From Saccharum officinarum (taxonomy: Eukaryota > Streptophyta > Magnoliopsida > Poales > Poaceae): 64,000 nt of DNA. The notes under the pieces were generated by a model. That model was not told the DNA's origin. It saw only the letters and a program-made list of their open reading frames with translations, and ran no database searches. The translations under genes and the position numbers were made by a program. The stretch is from positions 3,270,407-3,334,406 of the forward strand of contig CM036160.1 in the NCBI GenBank assembly GCA_020631735.1, given 5' to 3'. Numbering within the stretch: position 1 is the stretch's first letter; each line of letters opens with the position of its first letter. This document shows positions 46,320 to 58,600 of the stretch, piece after piece.

Positions 46320-47300
46320 CTAAACGTTAGCCCCCCGTTCTCGGACGCCCGCGCGCGCTGCCCCCTGTGCCGCATCCCGCGCCTGCCCGCCCACGTCTTA
46401 CCTGCTGCGCCCCCGCAAGCACGTGGGGCCCGCCCCACGCCAGTGGGGACTGCCTCCACTTTCCCACGCCTGCAGACACCGAGGCGAGACAGCAGAAAGG
46501 CGAGGAGGGAGATGTAACACTCGATTTAGTTTTGAAACATCCAAATGCAACAATTGCAACATACGTCTAAAAACAAATGAAACATGCGTCTGAAACACTT
46601 GCGAAAACACCTGAAAAACACTTCAAACCGTTGTACGCATACGCAACATCCAGATAAAACAATTGCATCATATGTGTGAAAACATATGCAACATCCAGAT
46701 AAACACACTTGTAACATACGTCGAAAAAGAAAACAAATGAAACATTAAGAACAGGTGCTTGCAACATATATGTAAAACCATTGCAACATGTGCAACATCC
46801 CAAATCTATGTTTGCAACATCCATATGAATCACTTGCAACATGCCTCTGAAACATTTGAAACACTTGAAACAGACGCTTGCTGCATGTAGTTTGAACACA
46901 AACATCTCCTTGCTGCTTGGGAAACTGGAGGCTCGTAGGCATGTGGAGTTCGCCGGAGGCAGCGGCCCGGCGGTGCTTGTAGGCAGCGGCTGAGCGACAG
47001 GGCAGGGAGGCAGCGGCCTTGCGCCGCGCCAGGTAGGGCCAGTAGCCGAGAACCGTGACTCGCAGGCAATTGTGCACCTGGCAGGGCCAGCAACCACGCC
47101 GCCGCGACTCACAGGCAGCCGCGCGCCGAAACCAGGAGAGGGTAACCACGCGGCGCATCTGGTAGGACTGGTAGTCGAGCGCCGTATGCGGGAGCGAAGC
47201 CGAGCGCCACGTGCGGAAGCGAAGCGGAGCGGAGCGAGTTGTGCGGGAGTTGATTTTTTTTAGACGAGCGGCACATGCGATAGGGAATGGAGCAAGGCAT
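46320..47300 (-). repeat. Composite GC-rich plus TGTTGCA repeat, copy R4 (inverted, largest)
   Basis: Read in complement it matches R1-R3: GC-rich part 46910-47250, then TGTTGCA / TTTATCTGGATGTTGC words from 46880 down to 46510. The ends GGCTAGCGTCCAGACGTC (46302) and CCGGACATCTTAATGATAGC (47308) look like weak inverted repeats, as in a Mutator-like element, but I cannot prove it. Confidence 0.6.
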
Positions 47301-47456
47301 CCAGCCTTCCGGACATCTTAATGATAGCATTACCGATTTATGAAGGTGACACGCTTAAAAAGACTGCCTCTGTTAATAGCTATTTTTGAGGTGAACCCCT
47401 TACACACCAGAGCCGTGAAAGATCGAAATGCACGTACACGGATACGTGCACAAGAC

Positions 47457-47465
47457 CATAAATAG
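47457..47465 (+). promoter_or_regulatory. Probable TATA box of the QWRF gene
   Basis: CATAAATAG lies about 185 bases before the ATG at 47643, a usual distance for a plant core promoter with a 150-base leader. Confidence 0.5.
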
Positions 47466-48836
47466 TCCCATGCCCTTTAGACACTACTACACAGGAGGAA
47501 GCAAAGCAAGCTAAGCTGCAACTCGCGCCATCCACGGCCGTTGTTGGTTTCAGCTGCTTCCGTTCAACTCTCGCCGTCTCGCGCGCGCGTTACCGGCTCG
47601 CCGTCGACCACACGGCCGCCCATTGACCAACCGGCAGCAAGGATGCCACCCACAGTGGTGGACGCCACCGTGGCCACGCCCGGCCGCCGCCGCCGCCGCC
47701 GCCGCCCCGCGGCGCTCCCCAACGCCAATGCTGGCTGCGTCGTCGCCACCGCGCTCTCAGACGCCAATGCGAACGCCGGCGCCGCGGCACGCAAACCCAA
47801 GGCCAAGGCCGTCGCCTCCCGCTACCTCATCCCCTCCTCCAAACCCACGTCCACCTCCATCTCCTTCCCCTCCAAGTCTCCGGCACCGAAAGCGCCCGCG
47901 TCCACGGACCGGTTGCGTCCGGCGCTCCCAAACGTTGCCGCCGCCACCACGGACGCCGCGGTGGCGTCCGGCGGGAGCGCCACAACGACGAGACGCACGC
48001 TCGCGGTCGCATTCCAGAGCCCGGCATACTCCTTGGAAACCAGCAGGCCGAGCTCCGCCGCCTCCGCGTCGCCACCCGCGGAGCCTGCGGCGGCCACGCC
48101 GGAACCGAAGAGGCCCACTGCGCGCGCCAAGGTGTCCGACGCGAGCCAGAATAAGTACCGGTGGCCGCCAGCGTCGGCGCCGTGTGGGCGCGACGGCCGT
48201 GGGCTCGCCAAGACCACGGAGTGCTCTGCTTCGAGCAAGAAGGAGGCGATCGCCGCCATCTTCGGCGCCGTGCGGTCGGCAGCGTTCCGCGGGACGCCGC
48301 GGCGAGCGTCGGTGGACGGTGCGAACGATTACCTGATCTCGCTGTCCTCCGACACGGACAGCGCGTCGTCCGGCGGGTCAGGGTCAGGGGATGGCGGCGC
48401 GTCCCAACGCAGCGTCGGCTCGGGGCTGCGCCCGTCGCCGAGGAGCGCCATGGGCTCCTCCGCGCGGTTCACGCGGGACGCCATGGGGACCCGCTCCGAA
48501 CGCTTCACGTACCCGGTCATGCCGTTGCCATCACGCACGCCTGCCACGTCGTCTCCGGCGTCGGCGCCGGTGAAGAAGAGGTCACTGTTCACCGGCTTGC
48601 TGTCTTCGCCGTTCAGCAGGGCGTCTGTGAAGCAGCCGTCGCCGAGCAAGCCGGTGGCCAGCGCGTTGAGGAGGGCGGCCAGCTCGTCCCCGGCCCGGCG
48701 CTCCACCGAGGGCCCTGCCTCCGCCGGGAACACGCTGGGCAAAGCTTCTTCTGCCGGCTGCGGCGTGGACTGAGACATGAAGTGCAGGCTCCCGGCGGCG
48801 ATCAAGACCGAGGAGGAGCACCAGCTGAGACTACTC

Positions 48837-49323
48837 TGTTAAAAACAGTTAGGATCTCTAGCATTAGATCTAGGGTTCGTTTTTTTGAATACGGGATGAA
48901 CAGAGGGGAAAGATCGGAGAGATAAAGAGAGAGGTGTTAGTGTTGAACCTGAGCCCTCGGAGGGAGTCGCGGAGCCGGCCATCTCAGCTTCGGTGATGGA
49001 GGCAGTACACGGGCAGCGACGGGTGGAGTAGAGGTGGCACGGACGTCGATGCAGTGCAGACGGACGGCGTAGCAGTGACGACGGCGAAGTCAGTGGAGCT
49101 TCCCGTCGCTGGCTGCGCGCCCTCTTAGATCGGTCTAGGGTTTGTTAGTGGGGTTTGCGGCTCACGGTGAACCTCGTACCTCGAGCCACCGGCCTCCACC
49201 TCTTTTATATAGCGCAGTGCGACGGGGGCTCACCAACCATATAGGGTTGGACGTCTCCGATCAGGGCGCGTGACCAAGGCCCAATATGCCGTTGGGCTTA
49301 TTGGTTGAGAGATCAATCTAACA
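48837..49323 (-). repeat. Left (3') LTR of the copia element
   Basis: 487 bases, starting TGTTAAAAACAGTTAGG and ending ATCAATCTAACA. It matches 58601-59086 along its length. Confidence 0.93.
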
Positions 49324-49521
49324 TTCTCCCCCTTAATCTCACTATTACTTTTATCTTTAAACTTTAAACTTCAATCCTTTTATCCTTACTCATTTCTTCA
49401 CAGATGATGCATAGAGCATGTTTCATCGTCACGGTCAATCACCGATAGATTTAACAGCTACAATGCACGTATCTGATCTGAAATAGTTACTTTAATTTTT
49501 GGGTCCTTTATAGTCCAGGAA

Positions 49522-50217
49522 TCATAGGCTTTCTCTTAAACCCATGCCGGCTACATGTTCTCTGAACACGTTGGGTGGTAAGCCTTTTGTAAGCGGATCC
49601 ACGAGCATCTTTTCAGTACTTATATGCTCAAGACTTATCATTTGATCCCGGACTTTATCCTTCATAACATAATACTTTATGTCAATATGTTTGGCAGCAC
49701 CACTTGACCTATTGTTGTGAGCATACTGTACTGCTGGATTATTATCGCAGTATAACTTCAGTGGTCTATTGATATCGTCAACCACCTTCAAACCGGGTAT
49801 GAACTTCTTTAGCCAGTTCACCTGTCCCATTGCCTCATAACACGCTACAAACTCGGCATACATTGTGGACGATATAGTGACGGTTTGCTTTGAGCTTTTT
49901 CATTAAATAGCTCCCCCTGCGAGAGTGAACACATATCCAGACATGAATTTTCTATTATCTCCCGCATAATTAGAATCTGAATATCCCACTATATGGAGTG
50001 AATCAGATCTTCTATACGTCATCATGAGGCATTTCGTTCCTTGCAAATAACGCAAGACTTTCTTTTCCAATTTCCAGTGTTCTATTCCAGGATTGCTCTG
50101 GAATCTGCCAAGTAACCCGGTAACAAATGCCAAGTCAGGGCGCGTGCATACTTGAGCATATTGCAAGCTTCCGACAGCTGAAGCATATGGAACCACTTTT
50201 ATTTGATCGATCTCATT
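49522..50217 (-). pseudogene. Duplicate copia RT end / RNase H segment
   Basis: Reads YASAVGSLQYAQVCTRPDLA, LRYLQGTKCLMMTYRRSD, YSDSNYAGD, YAEFVACYEAMGQVNWLKKF and YCDNNPAVQYAHNN, ending GMGLRESL. It is a second copy of 53087-53780, about 95% alike, and stops abruptly at 50217 after CGATCTCAT, where unrelated DNA begins. Confidence 0.85.
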
Positions 50218-51180
50218 CAGAAGTTGTGTTCCTCGCGTAGCGGGTGTAGCAACGGTTCGAAAGAATGTACTTCGGATGGATGGCGTTACTCTTGATCATC
50301 CTGCAAAATACTCCAACAAGAACACCAAAACTCGTGGCACATATTAGGATAAGGGGTTAGCGGTCAGCCATTCAGAAATTTGTTGTTTTTAGAGGTTTAG
50401 AAAGATTTCTTAATTGATCAAGTTCTAACAGGATGTCTATTCAATATTTTTGAATTTTCTTATTTATATAATGTAGAAAGAAATATGTATGCATGTTTAT
50501 TTTTATATTTTTATGTGACCACAATAAATATTCCTACGGGCTTTTACACACCATAGATTTATTCACACGGGGCTTTAGGCTTTAATGATGCGATGATCTA
50601 ATGCAGTAATGAAAAACTTCTTATTATTTTTCTTTTCTATATGCAATGCTAATGCAGAAAAATAAATACGCTAAGAGTGAAAATAATTCATGCAATGCTA
50701 AAAAGTAAATATGTGTAACTACCGATGTTACCTCACGGCCAGTGTTCGGATTTTTAAGTCCTCCAGACCGGACTCGGCTAGAGAAGAGTCCTTTACCTTT
50801 CGCGTGTATCATCCGGTCTCAGCGATGGAGACCTAGATGGCTGCATATCTTGTGACGGTGTCTCTGATGATGATGTTACCTTCTTCCGCCAAACCTGTCT
50901 TGGTTTTGAATTTTGATTTGTGGCTTAGCAGGTTCAGAACCTTCACTTGTAGAAATTGGGAAATCAATAACTCTCCCACACTTTGCTTGAAGTGTGTCAT
51001 GCTCATACAGACAAGGTAGAGATCAAGTGCATGGGCTCTGTTGGTGGGAAAACACCAACAGAGCCAAAACTTCATTTATTCTTCTCTAGCCTTCGGCACA
51101 CTTAACAAGATAAAGTTGATGTTATGTGCTTTGTTTAATTATAACATGAGTGGTAAGATCAGAAGTTTGAGCATGAATAT
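50218..51180. other. Unrecognised DNA between copia segment and unit U5
   Basis: No protein or known element ends. It contains a perfect 13-base inverted repeat, GGCTCTGTTGGTG and CACCAACAGAGCC, with a 6-base loop at about 51033-51064. Confidence 0.5.
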
Positions 51181-51396
51181 AACATTTAAATACCACATAA
51201 GATGGGCCGGCCCTTCTGTGCTGCGTCGTATATAGTGTAACGAATGGGCCGCGTTCCCGCCACAGTTAGCTCTATTGACCTAGACTTTTGGATGGCGTAC
51301 GTACAACCGATTTACATGGAGCCCAAGTAAATAGATAAATAATAATGATTATTACTGGTGGTAATAATAGTGATAATAATAATAATAAACTGGCAA

Positions 51397-51405
51397 TATA
51401 AATAG
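51397..51405 (+). promoter_or_regulatory. TATA box of unit U5
   Basis: TATAAATAG, in the context GGCAATATAAATAGGCCCTC, is identical in layout to 31707-31715 of U3. It is preceded by a short TAA microsatellite absent from U3. Confidence 0.6.
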
Positions 51406-52074
51406 GCCCTCCGTTACAGCACTGTGCAGTGAGTTCATGTGGCTGAAGAGAGGGAAGCCGCAGGTGTCCATGCACTGTGTCCACCCCCATTGTGGCGTCC
51501 AGCTGGTCCTCTGAAGTGGCTCCTGGCTCCTTCAGGACAGCATGCAGCCGGTGCATGGAACATGTCCAGCGCCTCGAAGTGGCTCCTGCAACGTCACATG
51601 GATCGAGCAACGAGCACGCAAGGGATCAGATCAGCAGGAGCATCCACGGCCAATGTCAAAAAGTTTTGTAACGGCAAGCACAGAAACAGCAACGGCAGAA
51701 TTTTACACTCCGAACGAAGGTTGCATCATGGCGTCATGAAGATGTCGTAGTATCTTGGACCGTTGGACGTCACGTTGGTCGCGTGTGCTGCTGCACTAAT
51801 CTAATTCTCGGCTGCCGTGTCGCCACGTCCAACTGCACCTGCCTGCCCAGATTCTCCCCCCACCCCCATATATCCTATATATACAAGCAAAGAGGAGTGC
51901 TGGTCATCGTCGTCGTCCCAGAGCTGGCACTACTGCAATCAGCAGCAGAGAGGTCCAAGTCCAAGCGAGGCGAATTGAAGGCGAGCAGCAGCTAGCTCCG
52001 GTGAGGTCCTGAATCGAGCACAGAGGCAGGAGAGCAGAGGAGGGGATCCAGACCCGACGACCGAAGAAAGGATG

Positions 52075-52221
52075 CAGTGGCGGATCCAGGAATCAAAATC
52101 TGTGGGGCCAGCCAGCAGAAGCTGTGGGACCAAACCATATATGCTACAGTAAAATTGCACTAGATTCGTCAAAACCTGTGGGGCCGGGTGGCCCCACAGG
52201 TTCTACCTACGTCCGCCACTG
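52075..52221. mobile_element. hAT-type MITE with 8-bp duplication, at the U5 start codon
   Basis: 147 bases with inverted ends CAGTGGCGGA and TCCGCCACTG, flanked by perfect AAAGGATG (52067-52074 and 52222-52229). An 8-bp duplication is the hallmark of hAT. The interior has paired CTGTGGGGCC words. U1 and U4 show the uninterrupted sequence. Confidence 0.93.
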
Positions 52222-52226
52222 AAAGG

Positions 52227-52535
52227 ATGTCGTCGTGCCTGAAGCTGCAGGTGCCGGGCATGTGGGTGTGGCGCGGCCGGAGCGCGCGCCTCGGTGGCCT
52301 CCGGCCATGTCGTGCAGGGGCAGGCGCAGGCGCAGGGCTGGGGCGGCTGCGGAAGGAGGTGCACACGTGCGAGTACGACGACGTGCACGTCATGTGGGAG
52401 ATGCTCAGCAATCCCAGCAGAGCCAGCAGCGGCGACGCGACACGCCAGGACAGGGAGGAAGCCCGCCATCGTCGTCACCGCTTGGAGCCAGCTAGCGTTC
52501 TACTGCTGCGTGTTAGAACAACAGTGCCTCTATAA
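52227..52535 (+). pseudogene. Unit U5: small-protein copy, frameshifted and cut by an LTR
   Basis: The start is the ATG at 52227, rebuilt by the MITE's target duplication. It reads MSSCLKLQVPGMWVWRGRS, then GLGRLRKEVHTCEYDDVHVM and WEMLSNPS: the core is fully preserved and closest to the family consensus. After that the frame slips near 52435; the conserved tail AWSQLAFYCC is one frame away. From 52511 the sequence is a copia LTR, so the last codons and stop are foreign. Confidence 0.7.
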
Positions 52536-52902
52536 CGTAGATCGGGGTAAGCATCTTACTTAGGGTTCCTCTAGTTCGCCCTGGCGCAGTTGCGCCGTAG
52601 TCTCATGGATGCCCATGTCAAGGGAGCTCGACATGGTGGAGTCTAGCGTGGTGGAGACGATGCAGAGGCGACGGTAGAGTCGGTGGGGCTTCCTGTCGCT
52701 GGCAGCACTCTTTTTTAGATCGGATTAGTGTTTCTCTGTAGGTGGTTACAGCAGCTCAGGTCAACCTCATAGTCCGAGCCCTGATCCCCACCTCTCTTTT
52801 ACAGTGCTGTGCGACAGGAGCCTACCAACCATATTAGGGTTGGACGTCCCTGATCAGGGCGCAGATCCAAGGGCTGGGCCTATTGGTGGAGATCAACTAA
52901 CA
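52511..52902 (-). repeat. Third copia LTR, inside the composite
   Basis: Starts TGTTAGAACAACAGTG and ends GATCAACTAACA, with a TTCTTCCCCTTGA polypurine complement directly after. It is related to but diverged from the outer LTRs. It cuts U5 at CTACTGCTGCG. Confidence 0.85.
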
Positions 52903-53086
52903 TTCTTCCCCTTGATCTCACTAACATCTTTCAATTTTGTATCATTTACTTTTGTTTATTCCATTACAGATTAGCGCATAGAGCATGTTTCATCATCACG
53001 ATCAATTGCTGATAGATTTAACAGCTATAACACACCACTCTGTTCTGAAATAGATACTTAACTTTGGGCCTTCTTTTGTCTAGGAA

Positions 53087-56000
53087 TTATAGGCTTTCCC
53101 TTAAACCCATACTAGCTACATGTTCTCTAAACACGTTGGGTGGTAAGCCTTTTGTAAGCGGATCCGCGAGCATCTTTTCGGTACTTATATGCTCAAGACT
53201 TATGACATGATCCCAGACTTTATCTTTCATAACATAATACTTTATGTCAATTTATTTGGCAGCACCACTTGACTTATTGTTGTGAACATACTATACTGCC
53301 GGATTATTATCGCAGTATAACTTAAGTGGTCTATAGATGTCGTCAACCACCTTTAAACCGGATATGAACTTCTTTAGCCAGTTCACCTGCCCCATTGCCT
53401 CATAACACGCTACAAACTCGGCATATATTATGGATGATGTAGTGACAGTTTGCTTTGAGCTTTTCCATGAAATAGCTCCCCCTGTGAGAGTGAATACATA
53501 TCCAGACGTGGATTTTCTTTCATCTCCCGCATAATCAGAATCTGAATATCCCACTATATGGAGTGAATCAGATCTTCTATACGTCATCATGAGGCATTTC
53601 GTTCCTTGCAAATAACGCAAGACTTTCTTTACCAATTTCCAGTGTTCTATTCCAGGATTGCTCTGGAATCTGCCAAGTAACCCGGTAACAAATGCCAAGT
53701 CAGGGCGTGTGCATACTTGAGCATATTGCAAGCTTCCGACAGCTGAAGCATATGGACCCACTTTCATTTGATCGATCTCATATTGGTTCCTGGGGCATTA
53801 AAAATCCCCATATCTGTCGCCCTTGACTATAGGAGCAGGTGAGGGACTACATTTGTGCATACTGAATTTCTTTAAGACTTTTTCTATGTATGCTTTCTGT
53901 GATAGTCCTAATACCCCTTTACTTCTATCTCGGTGAATCTCGATCCCTAGAACGAACGAAGCTTCAACAAGATCTTTCATATCAAATTTTGAGGATAAAA
54001 ACTTCTTTGTTTCCAGTAGTAGACTGACATCACTACTAGCAAGTAAGATATCATCCACATACAAGATAAGGAAGATAAACTTCCCATTCTTAAACTTTGC
54101 GTAGACACAATTGTCCTCAACATTATCTTTAAACCCAAAATTCTTTATTGTCTAATCAAACTTCAAGTACCACTGTCTTAAAGCTTGTTTTAATCCATAA
54201 ATGGATTTCTTTAGGCGGCATCCCAAACGTTCTTTTCCTTCCATGACAAAACCTTTCGGTTGTGCCATGTAAACATTTTCTTCTAAGTCTCCGTTGAGAA
54301 ATGTCGTCTTTACATCCATCTGATGTAATTCTAAATCGTAATGTGCCACTAATACCATTATGATTCTGAAGGAATCCTTATATGAGACTGGAGAAAAGGT
54401 CTCATTGTAATCAATCCCTTCTCTTTGTGTAAAGCCTTTTGCCACAAGTCGGGCTTTATATCTCTCTATATTCCCTTGAGAGTCAAGTTTTGTTTTGTAG
54501 ACCCATTTACAGCCTACTGTTTTGGCTCCTTTAGGAATTATCTCCAAATCCCAAACTTTATTTGCATTCATTGATCTCATCTCATCTTCCATGGCCTCAA
54601 GCCACTTTGATGAATGATCACTTTTCATGGCTTCTTCAAATGAGGTGGGATCATCCTCCATTTAAAATTCTTCAGTGTTGTACACTTCATAATCAGCAGG
54701 AATAGCTTATTTTCTAACTCTTTGAGACCTTCTAGGGGCCTCCTCATTTGGTACATTTTCTGTTTGAGGCTGTTGTTGCTCCCCCTCATGTGTGGCAATA
54801 GTTTCTATAGGATCCTGAGGAATAGGTTCCTCATCATCATTCATTGTTGCCACAGGCGGGATAACAACAGGTGCTGGCACCACAGTGTCTTGTACTGTTG
54901 GTGCAGTAACAGCAGGTAGTGAGAAAAATGGCTCATGAATGATCGGAGTGGGTGCATACACCCACTTCTCTTCAAGGTCAATTTCTCGAGCTACCATGCT
55001 CCCCCTAATCATTTCATCCTCTAGGAAGACAACGTGTCTCGTTTCCACAAACTTTGTATGTCTGTTAGGACAGTAGAAACGAAAACCTTTTGACTTTTCT
55101 GGGTAGCCAATGAAATGGCAACTCACTATTTTGGGATCTAGCTTCCCAATGTTTGGGTTAAAAACTTTAGCCTCAGCAGGGCTCCCCCACACACGCAAGT
55201 GGTTAAGTGAGGGTACTCTTCCTGTCCACAACTCATACGGTGTTTTGGACACCGACTTACTTGGTACTCTATTGAGAATATGAATGGCGGTTTTTAACGC
55301 CTTCATCCACAGACTCATCGGTAAAGTGGAGTAACTTATCATACTACGCACCATATCTATCAGGGTACGGTTACGTCTTTCAGCTACTCCATTCTGTTGA
55401 GGTTCGCCCGGTGTTGAATACTGGGTGACTATACCATTCTCCTGTAAGAACCTTGCAAAAGGTCTAGGAACTTGTCCATATGGGGTATGCCGACCGTAGT
55501 ACTCTCCCCCACGGTCAGACCTGACTATCTTAATCTTTAAATCATGCTGATTTTCAACTTCTGCTTTAAATATTTTGAATTTATCCAACACTTCTGTTCT
55601 TTCTTTAATTGGATAAATGTAGCCAAAACGAGAGTAATCATCTGTGAATGTTATGAATGAATCATAACCATCCACACTTTTCACAGGAAAAGGATCACAT
55701 ATATCTATGTGAATAATCTGTAGAATTCCTGCGCTTCGTTTGGCATCTTTCTTAATTTTCTTTATATACTTTCCTTTTATGCAATCTCTATATTGTTCTA
55801 AATCTGAGAGCTCTAATGGAGGAAGAATATCATTCTTAACTAGTCTTTCTATTCTCCCCCTCGAAATATGGCATAAACGACAGTGCCATAATTTCGACAA
55901 CGCATCATGAGCTCTCTTTTGTTTTCTGTTTGCATTGTTCGATGAGGATATATTCTCATTCACATTACATACGGAATTCACATTTTCACGAAGTGATAAC

Positions 56001-57268
56001 AAATAAAGCTCGTCTTGTCGGAAGGCAAGACCAACACATTTATTATTAAACAATATCTGACATTTGCCATTTCCAAAATGGCAATCATAACCATCATGGT
56101 CCAACTTTGATACACTAATCAAGTTTCTTTGCAAAGAAGGTACATAAAGAACATCTCTAAGAAAAAGTATGAAGCCATCAGCAAGCTCTAGCGGAAGATC
56201 GCCAATGGCCTCAACATCTGCTTGTACTCCATTTGCGACTTTAATGAAACTTTCGCTTCTTTGCAAAGTTCTCATCGAACGAAATCCCTGTAATGAATTA
56301 GCAACATGAATAGTTGCACCTGAATCAATCCACCAAGTAGATTTTGAAAACTTTACATACAAGGATTTATTTACGAACGTAATAATGTTCTCACCTTTAT
56401 TTTTCATTATCATCTTTAGGAAATCAGGACAATTCTTCTTATAATGTCCCATCTTCTTACAGCAGAGACACTGATCTTTATCCACTGGGAATTGCTTGTT
56501 CTGAGACTGTTGCATGGGACCCTTTCCAGATGACTTGGAGGAAGAGCTGTTATTATAGTTCTTTTTCTTATCTTTTAGGTAGTTGACAGTACCACCTTGT
56601 GAAACTTTTATTCTTTCCTCCTCCTGCATACACATGGCTATGAGCTTTTCTAAATCCCATTTTTCAGGTTGTATGTTGTAATTAACAACAAAGGTGTCAA
56701 ATTCTTTGGGCAAAGAAGCAAAAATAAAATGAATAAGAAACTCATCCTTGAGTGCCAAATCCATTGGTTTGAGCTTAGATGCCAGATTGCTCATTTTCAG
56801 TATGTGCTCTCTAATGCCACTGCCGCCACCAGAGTACCTTTCTGTAACCAGCTGCTTGATCAGCTGGGTTGCATATGTCTTTGAAGAGCCATTGAACTGA
56901 CTCTTTATTCTTTCTAGGTACTCTGTGACCGTGTCACAGTCTGGAATGCCCACTATTGCAGGCTCAATTGTATTCTTTATCACAGCCAAACATTTCTTAT
57001 TAGCTGTGACCCACTTTCTATTTTCAAGGTCAAAAGACATCTTTACGGGAGCAAAGTCCCGCTCTCTGTTCTACCATGCAGCATCAGTCTCATCTGTCTC
57101 CCTCACTGGTGCCACAGGTTCTCTGGGACACGGTGTGGTGACAACCCAGTCCACCTCAGCGAGGATGAAAGCTAGGTCTATCTTTTTCTTCCACTCAATA
57201 TAGTTATCACCTTTTAGAGTGGGGATCTCTTTGATACAACTCATCAAGTTGTATCCTCCTGAAAACAC
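53087..57268 (-). pseudogene. Ty1-copia Gag-Pol polyprotein, near-complete with scattered stops
   Basis: Starts at 57268 (MFSGGYNLMSCIKEIPTLKG). Order: Gag with LVTERYSGGGSG; zinc knuckle CLCCKKMGHYKKNC; protease WWIDSGATIHV; integrase with LWHCRLCH, IHIDICDPF, SDRGGEYYG and PQQNGVAERRNRTL; RT with KTVGCKWVYKTKLD, HQMDVKTTFLNG and catalytic YVDD; RNase H with SDSDYAGD and YAEFVACYEAM. In the integrase zinc finger one Cys is Arg (YRDCIKGK). At least six stops interrupt one otherwise continuous frame (57071, 54707, 54661, 54152, 53798, 53291), most explainable by C-to-T changes. Not active. Confidence 0.93.
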
Positions 57269-58600
57269 AATTCAAATAGTGTGAGAACACAAATAATAAT
57301 AACAACAATTGCATGCCTTAGTTTAACGTTGATCAAAATTAAAACATACAATTGTTCTCTACACTAATTCTACATTACCGTTGGGCAGAAATAGAATTAA
57401 TGCAAGACCAAAACATTATAATATTGCCTTTAATCAATGTTGGTTAGAATAACAACAATATTATAATCAATTTAAAACACATCCATTTTCAAAATTAAAT
57501 TATCCCGTTGGTTCGAATTTAATAATAAAAATTACATCTTTAAATACGCAGCGGAAACATTAACATTCAATAATCATTTTTCTAGAAACATTAAACTTTC
57601 TTTACTGTTCTCTGAACAAAATTGTCGTTGGACAAAATTGCCAGAGATTTACATCAAATTCTATTCAAAACCTCATCAAATATGAAGCAAACAGTTTCTG
57701 GAAAAATAAATAAACAAAATCACGAGCTATACTGTGTATATACCATTTTGGCCCAGAAACGCGCTCACCGGCCCAGCTGCCTGTGGCCCAGCCGCGTGGC
57801 GCGCGCTCCCCCGCGCCCAGGCCGCAACCTGGGCCTGGGCCGGGAATCCGACCGAGCAGCATCTCCCGCCTGGGCCAAAAGAGGCCCGAGCCGCGGCGCG
57901 GTGAATCCTGATCGTCCGACGCAATCGGACGGTTGGCCTTCAATTTCGCTGGATCAAAACCAGCGTACGCCGTCGCTCCCTGAACCCTAACCCTCATTTC
58001 TTTCTCTTTCTCTTCGCCTCACAGCTCTCCCTCAGTCAGTCACCGAGCGAGCGACCACGGCGAGAGCAGACAGCGAGCCCCGGCGCCGTCGCCGGCCCCC
58101 TCGCCGGCGTACGCGCTCCCCAGCGGGTGAGCGCGCCGCCGTCGAGTGGCCTGGCCGCGGCGCCCCCTTTGGCCGGATCCCGACGAGCCGTGCCCCCGGC
58201 CGGCTTTCTTTCCCCGCGCGTAGAGGCGGCGCGATCCCATTCCCGCACCATGGCGGTGACGACGGCGTGGAGAGGACCTGGGTAGGATCCCTTCCCCTCC
58301 ATCCTTTCTCTGTTCATGCTAGGGTTAGGGTTTTGATTTGATTTTGGATTCTTTTCCGATTTGAAATCGGTTCTCTTTCTTTCCTTTCCCCGAGTCTTTT
58401 CTCAGATCTGAAGGGATCGAGGTTAGGGGGTTCAACCGAACCCTATGTCGGTCGAAGCCCCTAATGACCGTCCCCTTTCTGTTAGGGTTAGGTTTTCTCT
58501 TTCTTGATCCGATTCAAAATCGGACCAACTTCTTTGGATTTCTTTCGATTGTATTTTCTGATCTAGATCCACGTACTAGATAGACTAGCTCTGATGCCAT
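57269..58600 (-). other. Leader (5' untranslated) region of the copia element
   Basis: Non-coding, between Gag and the right LTR, with a GC-rich middle (57770-58290) that may be gene-derived. The primer-binding site is at its right edge (CTCTGATGCCA on the plus strand). Confidence 0.7.

Noticed and set aside
47541..47642. Extended N-terminus of the QWRF protein
   Set aside because: It would need a TTG start; the first ATG in frame is 47643 and suits a plant leader.
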